From Gammaproteobacteria bacterium (GTDB lineage Bacteria; Pseudomonadota; Gammaproteobacteria; UBA6429; Thiohalophilaceae): 21,157 bases of DNA. The notes beneath the pieces were generated by a model. The model did no database searches. It was not told where the DNA came from and saw only the letters and a list, made by a program, of their open reading frames with translations. The stretch spans positions 1 to 21,157 of the forward strand of contig JAADGZ010000128.1 of NCBI GenBank assembly GCA_013152045.1, read 5' to 3'. Every line of letters starts with the position of its first letter. The stretch's first letter is position 1. Of this stretch, positions 8,032 to 15,371 are shown piece after piece. The position numbers and the translations under genes were made by a program.

Positions 8032-9236
8032 TGCTGTTAATGCGTATTTTTTTCTTTCTGGGCATTCTGCTACTAGTTGGTTGTTCCTCATCTCCATCGC
8101 CGGTATTGCCACCGGTATCGCTACCTGCTTTTAAGTCAAGTGTTGTCATAACCACGCAATGGCGTAACAAAATTGGCCTTGGTGCGCGTTATTTCTATCT
8201 GCGTTACAAACCCGTGTTTGCGGGTGATGTGGGGTATACGGCTGACTACCAGGGTGGCGTTTATGCCTTTGATGTGAAAACCGGTAATGAGATTTGGCGC
8301 AAGCAGTTGCACCTCAAGCTGACTTCGGGACTGTCTCTACAGGAAGGACGCCTGCTGCTGGGTAGCAATGAAGGCGATGTTATGGCCTTGGATCCGAAGG
8401 ATGGACACAAACTTTGGCAGGTCAAAGTTTCTAGCGAAGTGTTGACCCCGCCGCTGAGTGCGCAGGGTTATGTCATCGTGCGCTCTCTTGATGGTCGGCT
8501 GTATGCTCTGGATGCGACAACAGGAAAACGACGTTGGATATTCGAAAGCAGCGTACCCCTGTTAACGCTGCGTGGTAACAGTGCACCACTGATCGTCAAT
8601 GATATGGTGTTGCTGGGTTCCGATAATGGCAAACTGACCGCACTTACCTTGAACGGTGGTATCAAGTTATGGTAAACGGCTATTGCCGTGCCTACCGGAC
8701 GCACCGAGCTTGAACGTATTATTGACATCGATGTGAGCCTCATAGTCGAGGGTGATCTGGTCTATGCCGTGACTTATCAGGGACGTCTGGCTGCTGTGCA
8801 GCTGGAGAATGGCCAGATCCGCTGGGTACAGAACATGTCATCCTATGCCGGCATGACCGCAGATGCCTACCGGATTTATATTACCGATGCGCAAAGCCAG
8901 GTGCTGGCTTTAAATCGTATGAGTGGCGCTATTCTATGGCGTCAGGAAAAACTGCTTCGCCGCAGTCTGACTGGTCCGGTTCTGCAAGGTAACTATTTAG
9001 CGGTAGCGGATTACGATGGTTATATTCACTGGTTGGATCGGGAAGACGGCCATATTGTTGCGCGGGTGCGGCTGAATGCGGTGGCCTATCTGTTCGATGA
9101 AGACTGGCAGCAAGACGATAGCAGTTATTATAATCATGAAAAAAATATCCTTGCCAATCCAGTTGTTTACAAGGGAATGCTTATTGCCAATGATCGCTTC
9201 GGGATCATGTCGGCCTATACGCTTCCTGGCTCCTGA
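8031..9236 (+). pseudogene. bamB: bamB, outer-membrane assembly lipoprotein, interrupted by an in-frame TAA
   Basis: BamB is the beta-propeller lipoprotein of the BAM complex that inserts outer-membrane proteins. The frame opens with a lipoprotein signal (lipobox LVGC, Cys18) and then PQQ-type blades such as GVYAFDVKTGNEIWRKQL and LYALDATTGKRRW. At 8673-8675 the frame meets TAA directly after GGIKLW. Reading on in the same frame gives TAIAVPTGRTELERIIDID and further blades to the normal end, about 401 codons in total, as in the family. A single base change (for example GAA or CAA to TAA) explains it; there is no frame change. The predicted product is therefore 214 residues, about half the propeller. 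The downstream half has no obvious ribosome site of its own. ATG 8031 overlaps the yfgM stop; ATG 8040 is an alternative. A true nonsense mutation and a sequence error are not distinguishable here. Confidence 0.9.
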
Positions 9237-9245
9237 GCAATTCAC

Positions 9246-10643
9246 ATGAAACCAGTTATTGCTCTAGTAGGGCGTCCCAATGTTGGCAAGTCCACACTTT
9301 TTAATCGTCTGACCAAAACCCGTGATGCCTTGGTAGCCGACCAGCCTGGCTTGACCCGAGATCGCAAGTTTGGCGAAGGCCGGGTTGGCAAGCTCCCTTA
9401 TATTGTTGTCGATACTGGTGGCCTGACTGGCGAAACTGATGGCGTTGAAGAGTTGATGGAGGAGCAATCCTGGTTGGCGGTGGAACAGGCTGACAGCGTG
9501 TTGTTTTTAGTGGATGCGCGCAATGGTTTGACCCCAGAAGATCAACATCTGGCAAAGCGCCTGCGTAAAACCGGTAAACACATTATCTTAGTCGTCAATA
9601 AAATTGATGGCCTTGATGCCGATCTGGTGACAGCCGAATTTTATCATCTGGGACTGGGCACACCGCATGCGATTACTGCTTCACATGGGCGTGGTGTACC
9701 GGTCTTGATGCAAGCCGTTTTTGACGAGATGCCGATTGATGATGTGGCTGAGGCGATGGAAGTTGCTGCAAAAGGTATCAAGATCGCCATTATTGGTCGG
9801 CCCAATGTTGGCAAATCCACCCTGGTCAATCGTATGCTGGGCGAGGAGCGAGTGGTGGCCTATGATTTGCCTGGCACCACTCGCGATTCAATTTATTTGC
9901 CTTTCGAACGTGACGGCCAGGAATATACCTTGATCGATACGGCTGGCGTACGCCGTCGCAGTCGAGTCAGCGAAGTAGTAGAAAAATTCAGCGTGATCAA
10001 GGCACTTAAGGCCATTGAAGACGCCAATGTGGTGATCATGTTGCTGGATGCAAGTGAAGGGATCACCGATCAGGATGCGAGTTTGTTGGGTTTCGTGCTC
10101 GATGCCGGGCGCGCGCTGGTGCTGGCGATCAACAAATGGGATGGTCTGTCGGTTGATCAGAGAGACAAGGTGCGGCGAGAGTTGGACTACAAACTGCCTT
10201 TCCTTGGTTTTGCTAAAACACATTTTATTTCCGCCCTGCATGGTAGCGGTGTGGGTGATTTATACGTCTCGGTCGATCGCGCCTATGCTTCGGCCTGCAA
10301 GGATTTTTCTACCCCGGAATTAACTCGCTTGCTGGAAGAACTGGTGATGGCGCATCAGCCACCATTGGTCAAGGGTCGTCGAATCAAGCTGCGTTATGCC
10401 CACCAGGGGGGGATAAACCCACCGATTATCGTGATTCACGGTAATCAGACGGCGGCTGTTCCTGATGCCTATCGGCGCTACCTGATTAACGCCTTTCTCA
10501 GGCACCTGAAGCTGGAAGGCACCCCCATGCGGCTCGAATTCAAGAGCGGCAAGAATCCATTTGCCGGGAGAAAGAATAAACTTACCCCCCGTCAGGTTGA
10601 AAAACGTCGCCGTTTACGCAAATTTACCACACACAAAAACTGA
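9246..10643 (+). CDS. der: Der (EngA), double-domain ribosome-assembly GTPase
   Basis: Der is an essential GTPase for maturation of the 50S ribosomal subunit. The 465-residue protein carries two tandem G domains. The first has its P-loop GRPNVGKS at residues 9-16, a DTGG switch II, and NKID as the base-recognition motif. The second has GRPNVGKS at 184-191, DTAG, and NKWD. A C-terminal KH-like domain follows, with [14 protein letters not shown] sequence (here [14 protein letters not shown]), and a basic tail. Length is normal. The ATG at 9246 lies 9 nt after the bamB stop, with weak Shine-Dalgarno sequence. It closes the conserved run yfgM-bamB-der and appears intact. Confidence 0.97.
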   Translation: MKPVIALVGRPNVGKSTLFNRLTKTRDALVADQPGLTRDRKFGEGRVGKLPYIVVDTGGLTGETDGVEELMEEQSWLAVEQADSVLFLVDARNGLTPEDQHLAKRLRKTGKHIILVVNKIDGLDADLVTAEFYHLGLGTPHAITASHGRGVPVLMQAVFDEMPIDDVAEAMEVAAKGIKIAIIGRPNVGKSTLVNRMLGEERVVAYDLPGTTRDSIYLPFERDGQEYTLIDTAGVRRRSRVSEVVEKFSVIKALKAIEDANVVIMLLDASEGITDQDASLLGFVLDAGRALVLAINKWDGLSVDQRDKVRRELDYKLPFLGFAKTHFISALHGSGVGDLYVSVDRAYASACKDFSTPELTRLLEELVMAHQPPLVKGRRIKLRYAHQGGINPPIIVIHGNQTAAVPDAYRRYLINAFLRHLKLEGTPMRLEFKSGKNPFAGRKNKLTPRQVEKRRRLRKFTTHKN

Positions 10644-10959
10644 TCTTTCTGCCAGTCCCCCTAAAGATTGTAATATTTCCGCCGATAGCGAAGTCAATAT
10701 CCGGAATTTGATGATGGTTACAGCATTATCAGTAAACCGGCTTGTGTTGCTGGTACTCGATATAAAACAAAAATTTACTTATTGGCAGAAAAGAGCCATA
10801 GAAATTGGGCAGATCGATTCAAACACCGCCTATTTCTTGATAAAGTGCATCAAATATATCGGCTAACTTATTTATTTAAAATAAGTTAAATTTTAGAGGT
10901 TTCGCTATTCATCGCGGCTCTAAAGAAAATTAGGACAGCCCTGAGTGGAAGGAGTAACA
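10644..10959. other. 316-nt gap between der and the porin gene
   Basis: No supported gene lies here. It is AT-rich towards its right end. An open frame crossing it (10561-10866) begins inside der and has no family resemblance, so I do not accept it. I see no clear intrinsic terminator after der. The main structure is the AT-rich palindrome at 10864-10888, so regulation of the downstream porin module probably lies here. Confidence 0.6.
10864..10888. promoter_or_regulatory. AT-rich palindrome upstream of the porin gene, candidate operator
   Basis: TAACTTATT (10864-10872) and AATAAGTTA (10880-10888) are perfect 9-bp arms around a 7-nt centre, about 70 nt before the porin start. Symmetry, AT content and placement fit a regulator binding site. 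No T-run follows that would make it a good terminator. The regulator is unknown. Confidence 0.35.
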
Positions 10960-12105
10960 ATGAAATACAGGATTTTAATACTGGCTTGCATGTTGACTGG
11001 CCTGTATGTGCCCATAGCCAATGCCTTTGAGAATGTCGAATTTTCGGGCTATATGACGGTGATGGGAACCTATGCCAAGGCGCAAAAGAAAGCAAACCCC
11101 ACGCAAAATACTCAATACGATAACAGCTTCGCCGGTGATCAACCCGATTTCGATACTCGCGGTAACACGGTAGGCTTCCAGGCTTCGGCGGGGGTCTCCG
11201 ACAAACTGGATGTGACCCTGGTTTTGCAGGCACTCGGTGGCAAAGATCAGTACAATATTTCTGCTGAATGGGCCTATGCCAACTATTCTGTAAACGATGA
11301 TTTTACTGTGCGCCTGGGTCGCTTCAAGGGTCCCTTTTTCATGGTTTCTGAATATTCGACCGTGGGTTATGCCTATCCCTGGGCGACTCTGCCGCATGAA
11401 GTCTATAGCACCAATCCAATGACCGCGGTCACCGGACTCGACTTTGTTTATAATACGGAATTAAGCAACTGGGATTTTTTGTTCGAGCTTTATACCGGCT
11501 CGGGTAATCACAAGGCCACAGCGTTGCCCACCTTTGTTGATTCAAGTGCAAATACCATGAGTCTGGCAAAAGGTACAACGGTTAATTGCTCAACGGATGG
11601 AATGGTGGGCTTCAATACTTCAATTGGCACCCGGGGAATTACTTTACGTGCAGGTTATTTCAGCACTGGCGTCAACATCCCTTCTTTTGGCATTAACTCA
11701 GCGCGAGGTAATTTTGGCGGGCTTGGTTTAATCATTGACTGGCGGAATATTCTTGTTTACAGCGAGTATATTGTTCGTGATACCACCGCTGAACTACTCG
11801 CTGCTTTCCCGGACCAAAAAGCCTGGTATACCACGCTGGGTTATCGCTTTGGTGATTTTATGCCCTATGTCACCTTTGGCGGTATCGATCAGGGTAAGGA
11901 TGCCAGTCCCTATGCTGTCAAACAATCTTCAGTAAGCCTCGGTTTTCGTTATGAAGTAGGAGCAACATCGGCAGTTAAATTTGAGCTGCATCAGGCGAAG
12001 ACTGGTAGCATTCCTGGAAGCACAGGCAAATATGGCCTGTTTGATGACCCGATCAAAAATGATAAAGGCAATGTTTTTACTGCCAGTTTTGATCTGATTT
12101 TCTAA
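10960..12105 (+). CDS. Outer-membrane porin-like beta-barrel protein
   Basis: A 381-residue exported beta-barrel. Residues 1 to about 22 are a signal peptide ending PIANAF. Strand-like segments follow, such as VEFSGYMTVMGTYAKA, LDVTLVLQALGG, AEWAYANYSVNDDFTVRLGR, ITLRAGYFSTG and AWYTTLGYRFGDFMPYVTFG, and the last residue is Phe (ASFDLIF), the usual BAM signal. The segment FTVRLGRFKGPFFMVSEY resembles phosphate-selective or DcaP-like porins, where a barrel strand leads into a constriction loop. The ATG at 10960 has GGAAGGAG about 5 nt upstream; an in-frame GTG at 10945 would add only five residues before the signal and is less likely. A short PstS-like protein follows after 17 nt, so the two probably form an operon. 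Substrate is not known. Confidence 0.8.
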   Translation: MKYRILILACMLTGLYVPIANAFENVEFSGYMTVMGTYAKAQKKANPTQNTQYDNSFAGDQPDFDTRGNTVGFQASAGVSDKLDVTLVLQALGGKDQYNISAEWAYANYSVNDDFTVRLGRFKGPFFMVSEYSTVGYAYPWATLPHEVYSTNPMTAVTGLDFVYNTELSNWDFLFELYTGSGNHKATALPTFVDSSANTMSLAKGTTVNCSTDGMVGFNTSIGTRGITLRAGYFSTGVNIPSFGINSARGNFGGLGLIIDWRNILVYSEYIVRDTTAELLAAFPDQKAWYTTLGYRFGDFMPYVTFGGIDQGKDASPYAVKQSSVSLGFRYEVGATSAVKFELHQAKTGSIPGSTGKYGLFDDPIKNDKGNVFTASFDLIF

Positions 12106-12122
12106 CCAGGAAGCGATAAAAA

Positions 12123-12554
12123 ATGAAAAAATCACAAAATATATTTTTTGCGCTGCTGGTCGTTTTATTTACTGTGGTATTGCCGGTAAAGGCCGAAATT
12201 GTTGTGGTTACCAATAAGGCGACAAAACTACCTGGCATTACCCTTACTGAGTTAGGACGATTTTATTTAGGGCAAAGCAAATCATTCAGCAGTGGTCAGA
12301 GGGTAGCAGTGGCGGATCAGGCAACAGGTAGCGCTATTCGCCAACAGTTCTATAAGAAAGTATTGAATATGAGTGAAAGTGAACTGAGTCGTTACTGGGC
12401 CAAGCGAAGATTTACGCGAAAATTCAAACCACCGAAGATGATTTTAGGTGACGCAGCTATCAAGCAATGGGTCGCCATGACGCCGAATAGTTTAGGTTAT
12501 ATCGATAGCAAGTCATTAGATAACAGCGTCAAGTTATTGTTGATTATTCCATAA
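12123..12554 (+). CDS. Short periplasmic PstS-like (phosphate-binding-like) protein
   Basis: A 143-residue exported protein with a signal peptide ending VKA (about residue 24). The mature part, EIVVVTNKATKLPGITLTEL, then GRFYLGQSKSFSSGQRVAVAD, then RQQFYKKVLNMSESELSRYW and LGYIDSKSL, matches the short single-lobe relatives of the PBP-like PstS fold. In those proteins the opening strand leads to an F-LG-x3-F loop. Full-length PstS is over 300 residues, so this is a mini-family member rather than a truncated PstS. Such short proteins are often found beside an outer-membrane porin, as here (17 nt gap). A role in capturing or sensing an anion taken up by the porin is inference. The start ATG has AGGAAG about 9 nt upstream. 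Confidence 0.75.
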   Translation: MKKSQNIFFALLVVLFTVVLPVKAEIVVVTNKATKLPGITLTELGRFYLGQSKSFSSGQRVAVADQATGSAIRQQFYKKVLNMSESELSRYWAKRRFTRKFKPPKMILGDAAIKQWVAMTPNSLGYIDSKSLDNSVKLLLIIP

Positions 12555-12625
12555 GGAACTATCAAGGACACTTACTGTATTCTAAACCTGCAGGGAAAGA
12601 GACATACGCAATTCTGGAAAAGGAT

Positions 12626-13363
12626 ATGAACAGATTCTCGTTTATTTTTTTAGTACTCGGATTTATCAGCCTGAATGTGTTTGCTGCTGACGATCCCATG
12701 GTTAGTCTATTCCGATTTCAATCGCAAATGGCCAATACGGGTAATGTCGAAGCGATGATGAAACTGGCTGAAATGTATGAAGAGGGAGTTGGCACAAAAC
12801 AAAATCTGGATCTGGCGCTAAAAACATATCGTCAAGCCTGGGAAAAAGGTGCCAAAGGGGCTGCAGCCTCGATCAAACGGGTTGAGCAGGAAAAGAAGAA
12901 CGGCTCAGTTGCCAGCAACCGAGCCAGGCAACAAAAGCTCATCAAAGCAAAGGTGGTGCGGGAAAAAGCCATGCGGGAAAAAGCTGCACGTCAGAAGGCG
13001 GCTAGGGAAAAGGCAGCCAGAGATAAGGCAAAACGTGATAAAGCAGCGCGCGAGAAAGTACTCATAGCCAAGCTGGCGCGTGATAAAGCCATCAAGGAAA
13101 AGGCGACGCGTGAAAAGGCTGCCAGGGAAAAAGCGATGCGCGATAAAGCTGCGCGAGCGAAAGTGGCTAGAGAAAAGGCGGCACGTGATAAAGCAAGGCA
13201 AGAACAAGTTGCACGGGCACAGGCGGCAGAGAAAAAAGCAGTGGCTGAAAAAGCCGCCAGAGAACAAGTTGTGCGGCAGAAGAAAATAAAGAAAAAAACA
13301 TTTACAGCGGATCCCTGCAATACGCCTGCTGCACGTTTCATATCAAATTGCCGCAAGAGATAG
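12626..13363 (+). CDS. Exported Sel1-repeat protein with a long charged pentad-repeat helix
   Basis: A 245-residue protein with a signal peptide (1-20, cut near VFA-A). One Sel1-type repeat follows (about 38-75: GNVEAMMKLAEMYEEGVGTK, then LDLALKTYRQAWEKGA). A very long Lys/Arg/Glu/Ala helix spans about 105-228 and is built from five-residue units of the type REKAA or RDKAA. The C-terminus DPCNTPAARFISNCRKR has two Cys (231 and 242) that could form a disulfide in the periplasm. The start has AAAAGG just upstream. It lies 71 nt after the PstS-like gene and before a second Sel1 gene of similar layout. The 15-nt coding repeat makes it prone to length variation. TolA and TonB use comparable Lys/Ala-rich helices to span the periplasm, but no membrane anchor other than the signal is seen. 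No known family name is assigned. Confidence 0.75.
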   Translation: MNRFSFIFLVLGFISLNVFAADDPMVSLFRFQSQMANTGNVEAMMKLAEMYEEGVGTKQNLDLALKTYRQAWEKGAKGAAASIKRVEQEKKNGSVASNRARQQKLIKAKVVREKAMREKAARQKAAREKAARDKAKRDKAAREKVLIAKLARDKAIKEKATREKAAREKAMRDKAARAKVAREKAARDKARQEQVARAQAAEKKAVAEKAAREQVVRQKKIKKKTFTADPCNTPAARFISNCRKR

Positions 13364-13436
13364 TTATGATACCAGGGAAAATTATCTGTAAAATAATTTG
13401 TTATGCCGGTGAGTTATTAAGACAGAGGTGTTTAAA

Positions 13437-14477
13437 ATGCGATTGCTGTTAGTCCGAATTTTACTGTTGCATATATTTTTATCCGCTTGTGTGTTTTCCA
13501 TTAGTGTTAGTGCTGAAGAATTTAATCAATTCAAGTTGGATATGATGCTGGCAAAGCGGGGTGATCCGGTGGCCCAGTTTTATGTGGCGGGTGATTATGA
13601 GGAAGGCCGGGGTGTGCGCAAGGATTTGCTCAAGGCTTTTGATTGGTATAAAACAGCAGCAAACAAAAAACATAATGGCGCGCAGTTTAAACTGGGTGAA
13701 TTTTATGAGCATGGCTGGGGGGTAAAAGAAGACAAGGATAGAGCTTTGTTCTGGTATAAAAAAGCAGAGCAAAACGGGAGTCGACGAGCAAAAAAACATC
13801 TAAACAAACTTGAACTTAGTAAGCAGGTAGAAGCTAGTGCCAGAGTGAAAAAAGAGCTGGAACGGAAGCGGCGACTTGTTGCTGAGAAAGTGAAAAAAGA
13901 AAAACAACGACATCTGGCGGCAGAAAAAGCAAAACGTGAAAGACAGGCTCGGCATGCCAAGATCAGAGAAAAGACGCGGCAGAAAAAAGCGCGTATGGCA
14001 AAATCATCGGTAGCGGTTAGCCTGCCTGTCAGCTCAAAAAACAAAAAACTTTCGGCGCAGGATAAAACCGCTGCAATCGCAAACTATATGCAGGTTTTGC
14101 TGAAGAATAAATGGCACAGCAAGACGGCTGTAGCCGAGTTATTGCCTTCGGCACTGAATAATTGTCTAAAATCTTCAGCCAAAGAACTGGTTTGTTTTTC
14201 CCGTAAACAGCAGGCTGTGCTTGGGGATTCAGAAATAACATTTACAACTAAGTCGGTTATTAATAGTTTTAAATATAACGGTGATTTTAACGTTAGATAT
14301 TATTTTAATGTGCTGGATGTGCATGCGGCATCTTCGCCAGCAAAGGCTGTCGATGCGTTTGGCCTGCGGCTTGAAAAAGGTTGGCAGGAACCGGAGCAAA
14401 GTATGCAGTGTAATATCAGCAATAGAAAAAAATTAAAATGTATGCGCAAGGGACGAAACTTCTATTTTCAGTCCTGA
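13437..14477 (+). CDS. Exported Sel1-repeat protein with basic helix and Cys-rich C-terminal domain
   Basis: A 346-residue protein. The signal peptide runs to about residue 27 (SVSA-EE). An LSAC sequence inside it could act as a lipobox, but the long hydrophobic stretch after it makes ordinary cleavage more likely. Two Sel1 repeats follow: AKRGDPVAQFYVAGDYEEGR, then LKAFDWYKTAANKKHNGAQF, and GEFYEHGWGVKEDKDRALFW. A basic helix of about 70 residues (Lys/Arg/Glu) comes next. A C-terminal domain of about 130 residues with several Cys (NNCLKSS, KELVCFSRKQ, MQCNISNRKKLKCMRK) ends the chain; I do not recognise it. The ATG has AGAGGTG about 6 nt upstream, which favours 13437 over the in-frame GTG at 13428. 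It shares its layout with the preceding gene, so the pair may be paralogues or partners. Confidence 0.75.
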   Translation: MRLLLVRILLLHIFLSACVFSISVSAEEFNQFKLDMMLAKRGDPVAQFYVAGDYEEGRGVRKDLLKAFDWYKTAANKKHNGAQFKLGEFYEHGWGVKEDKDRALFWYKKAEQNGSRRAKKHLNKLELSKQVEASARVKKELERKRRLVAEKVKKEKQRHLAAEKAKRERQARHAKIREKTRQKKARMAKSSVAVSLPVSSKNKKLSAQDKTAAIANYMQVLLKNKWHSKTAVAELLPSALNNCLKSSAKELVCFSRKQQAVLGDSEITFTTKSVINSFKYNGDFNVRYYFNVLDVHAASSPAKAVDAFGLRLEKGWQEPEQSMQCNISNRKKLKCMRKGRNFYFQS

Positions 14478-14490
14478 GTCGGGCTTACTT

Positions 14491-14509
14491 CCGCCGCTGC
14501 TTGTGGCGG
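14491..14509. terminator. Hairpin between convergent genes
   Basis: CCGCCGC pairs with GTGGCGG (one G-T pair) around a TGCTT loop, in the 39 nt between two converging stop codons. On the plus strand GTAGTTTTATTT follows, a weak T-run. It probably ends the accessory block, and perhaps the peptidase transcript as well. Confidence 0.5.
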
Positions 14510-14516
14510 GGTAGTT

Positions 14517-15371
14517 TTATTTGCGGGTAATTTGCTGAGCACCAAGAAATAAGCTCGGTTCTACCCGGACATTGTTGAGACTGACTCCCCAGTGCAGGTG
14601 CGGGCCAGTGGCCCGACCGGTCATGCCGACCTGGCCGATTGTCTCACCCTGCTTGACCTTCATTCCCGCTTTGACGCTGATTTTACTCATGTGGCAATAC
14701 ATGGTGACCAGCCCCTGGCCGTGATCAATAAATACGGTGTTGCCATTAAAAAAGAAGTTGCCGGTGGTGATTACGGTGCCCGCAGCGGGTGCTTTGATAA
14801 AGGTTCCTTGGCTTACGGCGATATCGATCCCGCTATGAGGTTTGCGTGGTTGTTGGTTGAAAAAACGGCGCAAACCAAAGGGGCTGCTGAGGCGGCCATT
14901 AACGGGCAATATAAAACGGGTTGCAACCTCTGGCTGTTGCGTCCAGCGGGCGAGAGCCGCAGTGATGATTTTTTTCTCGCGACGAATGCGTTGCATATCT
15001 TTGGCGGTGGGATTGACCATGTGCTTGTTCTTGATATTCAGATGCTGCTCTTTATATTTTTTGGCATGTACTGAAAATTCGCGCAGGTATGTTTTTTTAT
15101 CAGCTGAAACGATGCGCAGTTTGTGTATTCCGGCTTTGCTGGACAGAGAAATACCAACTACGGCTTCCCATTGCTTGCCGTTGCGGCGCACCAGCACTTG
15201 TCTTTTGCCATAATATACCGAGGGTGGGGTGTGACCATATAGGCCAAGTTCAATAATGGCAATGCCGCCGGGTACAGGATCAGCCAAGGGGTAATGCTGG
15301 GTCGCGCTGGCGTTGCTCGAAAGCAGAAAATAAAGCACAAAGCCCATTATCAGCATAGTAGATTTCATCAT
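14517..15371 (-). CDS. M23-family (LytM-type) peptidoglycan metallopeptidase
   Basis: A 284-residue exported zinc endopeptidase-like protein that would cut peptide cross-links in peptidoglycan. The signal peptide ends near residue 23 (NASA-TQ). An N-terminal beta domain (about 30-105) precedes the linker, and the LytM domain covers about 155-275. The zinc ligands are present: His179 and Asp183 in HSGID, and His260 in HLHWG. The catalytic-type histidines His227 (YCHMSK) and His258 are also present. It therefore looks active rather than a degenerate EnvC/NlpD-type activator. The start overlaps the xseA stop (ATGA), so expression is coupled to xseA; two consecutive ATG codons (15371 and 15368) are possible starts. 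The pairing of xseA with an M23 peptidase is common in gammaproteobacteria. Confidence 0.92.
   Translation of the reverse strand: MMKSTMLIMGFVLYFLLSSNASATQHYPLADPVPGGIAIIELGLYGHTPPSVYYGKRQVLVRRNGKQWEAVVGISLSSKAGIHKLRIVSADKKTYLREFSVHAKKYKEQHLNIKNKHMVNPTAKDMQRIRREKKIITAALARWTQQPEVATRFILPVNGRLSSPFGLRRFFNQQPRKPHSGIDIAVSQGTFIKAPAAGTVITTGNFFFNGNTVFIDHGQGLVTMYCHMSKISVKAGMKVKQGETIGQVGMTGRATGPHLHWGVSLNNVRVEPSLFLGAQQITRK

Noticed and set aside
10741..10860. FNR-type site (TTGAT...ATCAA) near 10835-10855
   Set aside because: The two half sites are 7 nt apart, not the 4 nt required by FNR.
10561..10866. 101-codon frame overlapping the end of der
   Set aside because: It starts inside der in another frame, has no ribosome site, and its product has no recognisable features.
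12905..13356. Minus-strand frames opposite the REKAA helix gene
   Set aside because: They arise from the 15-nt repeat read backwards and give Phe/Ser/Ala-rich low-complexity products without start signals.
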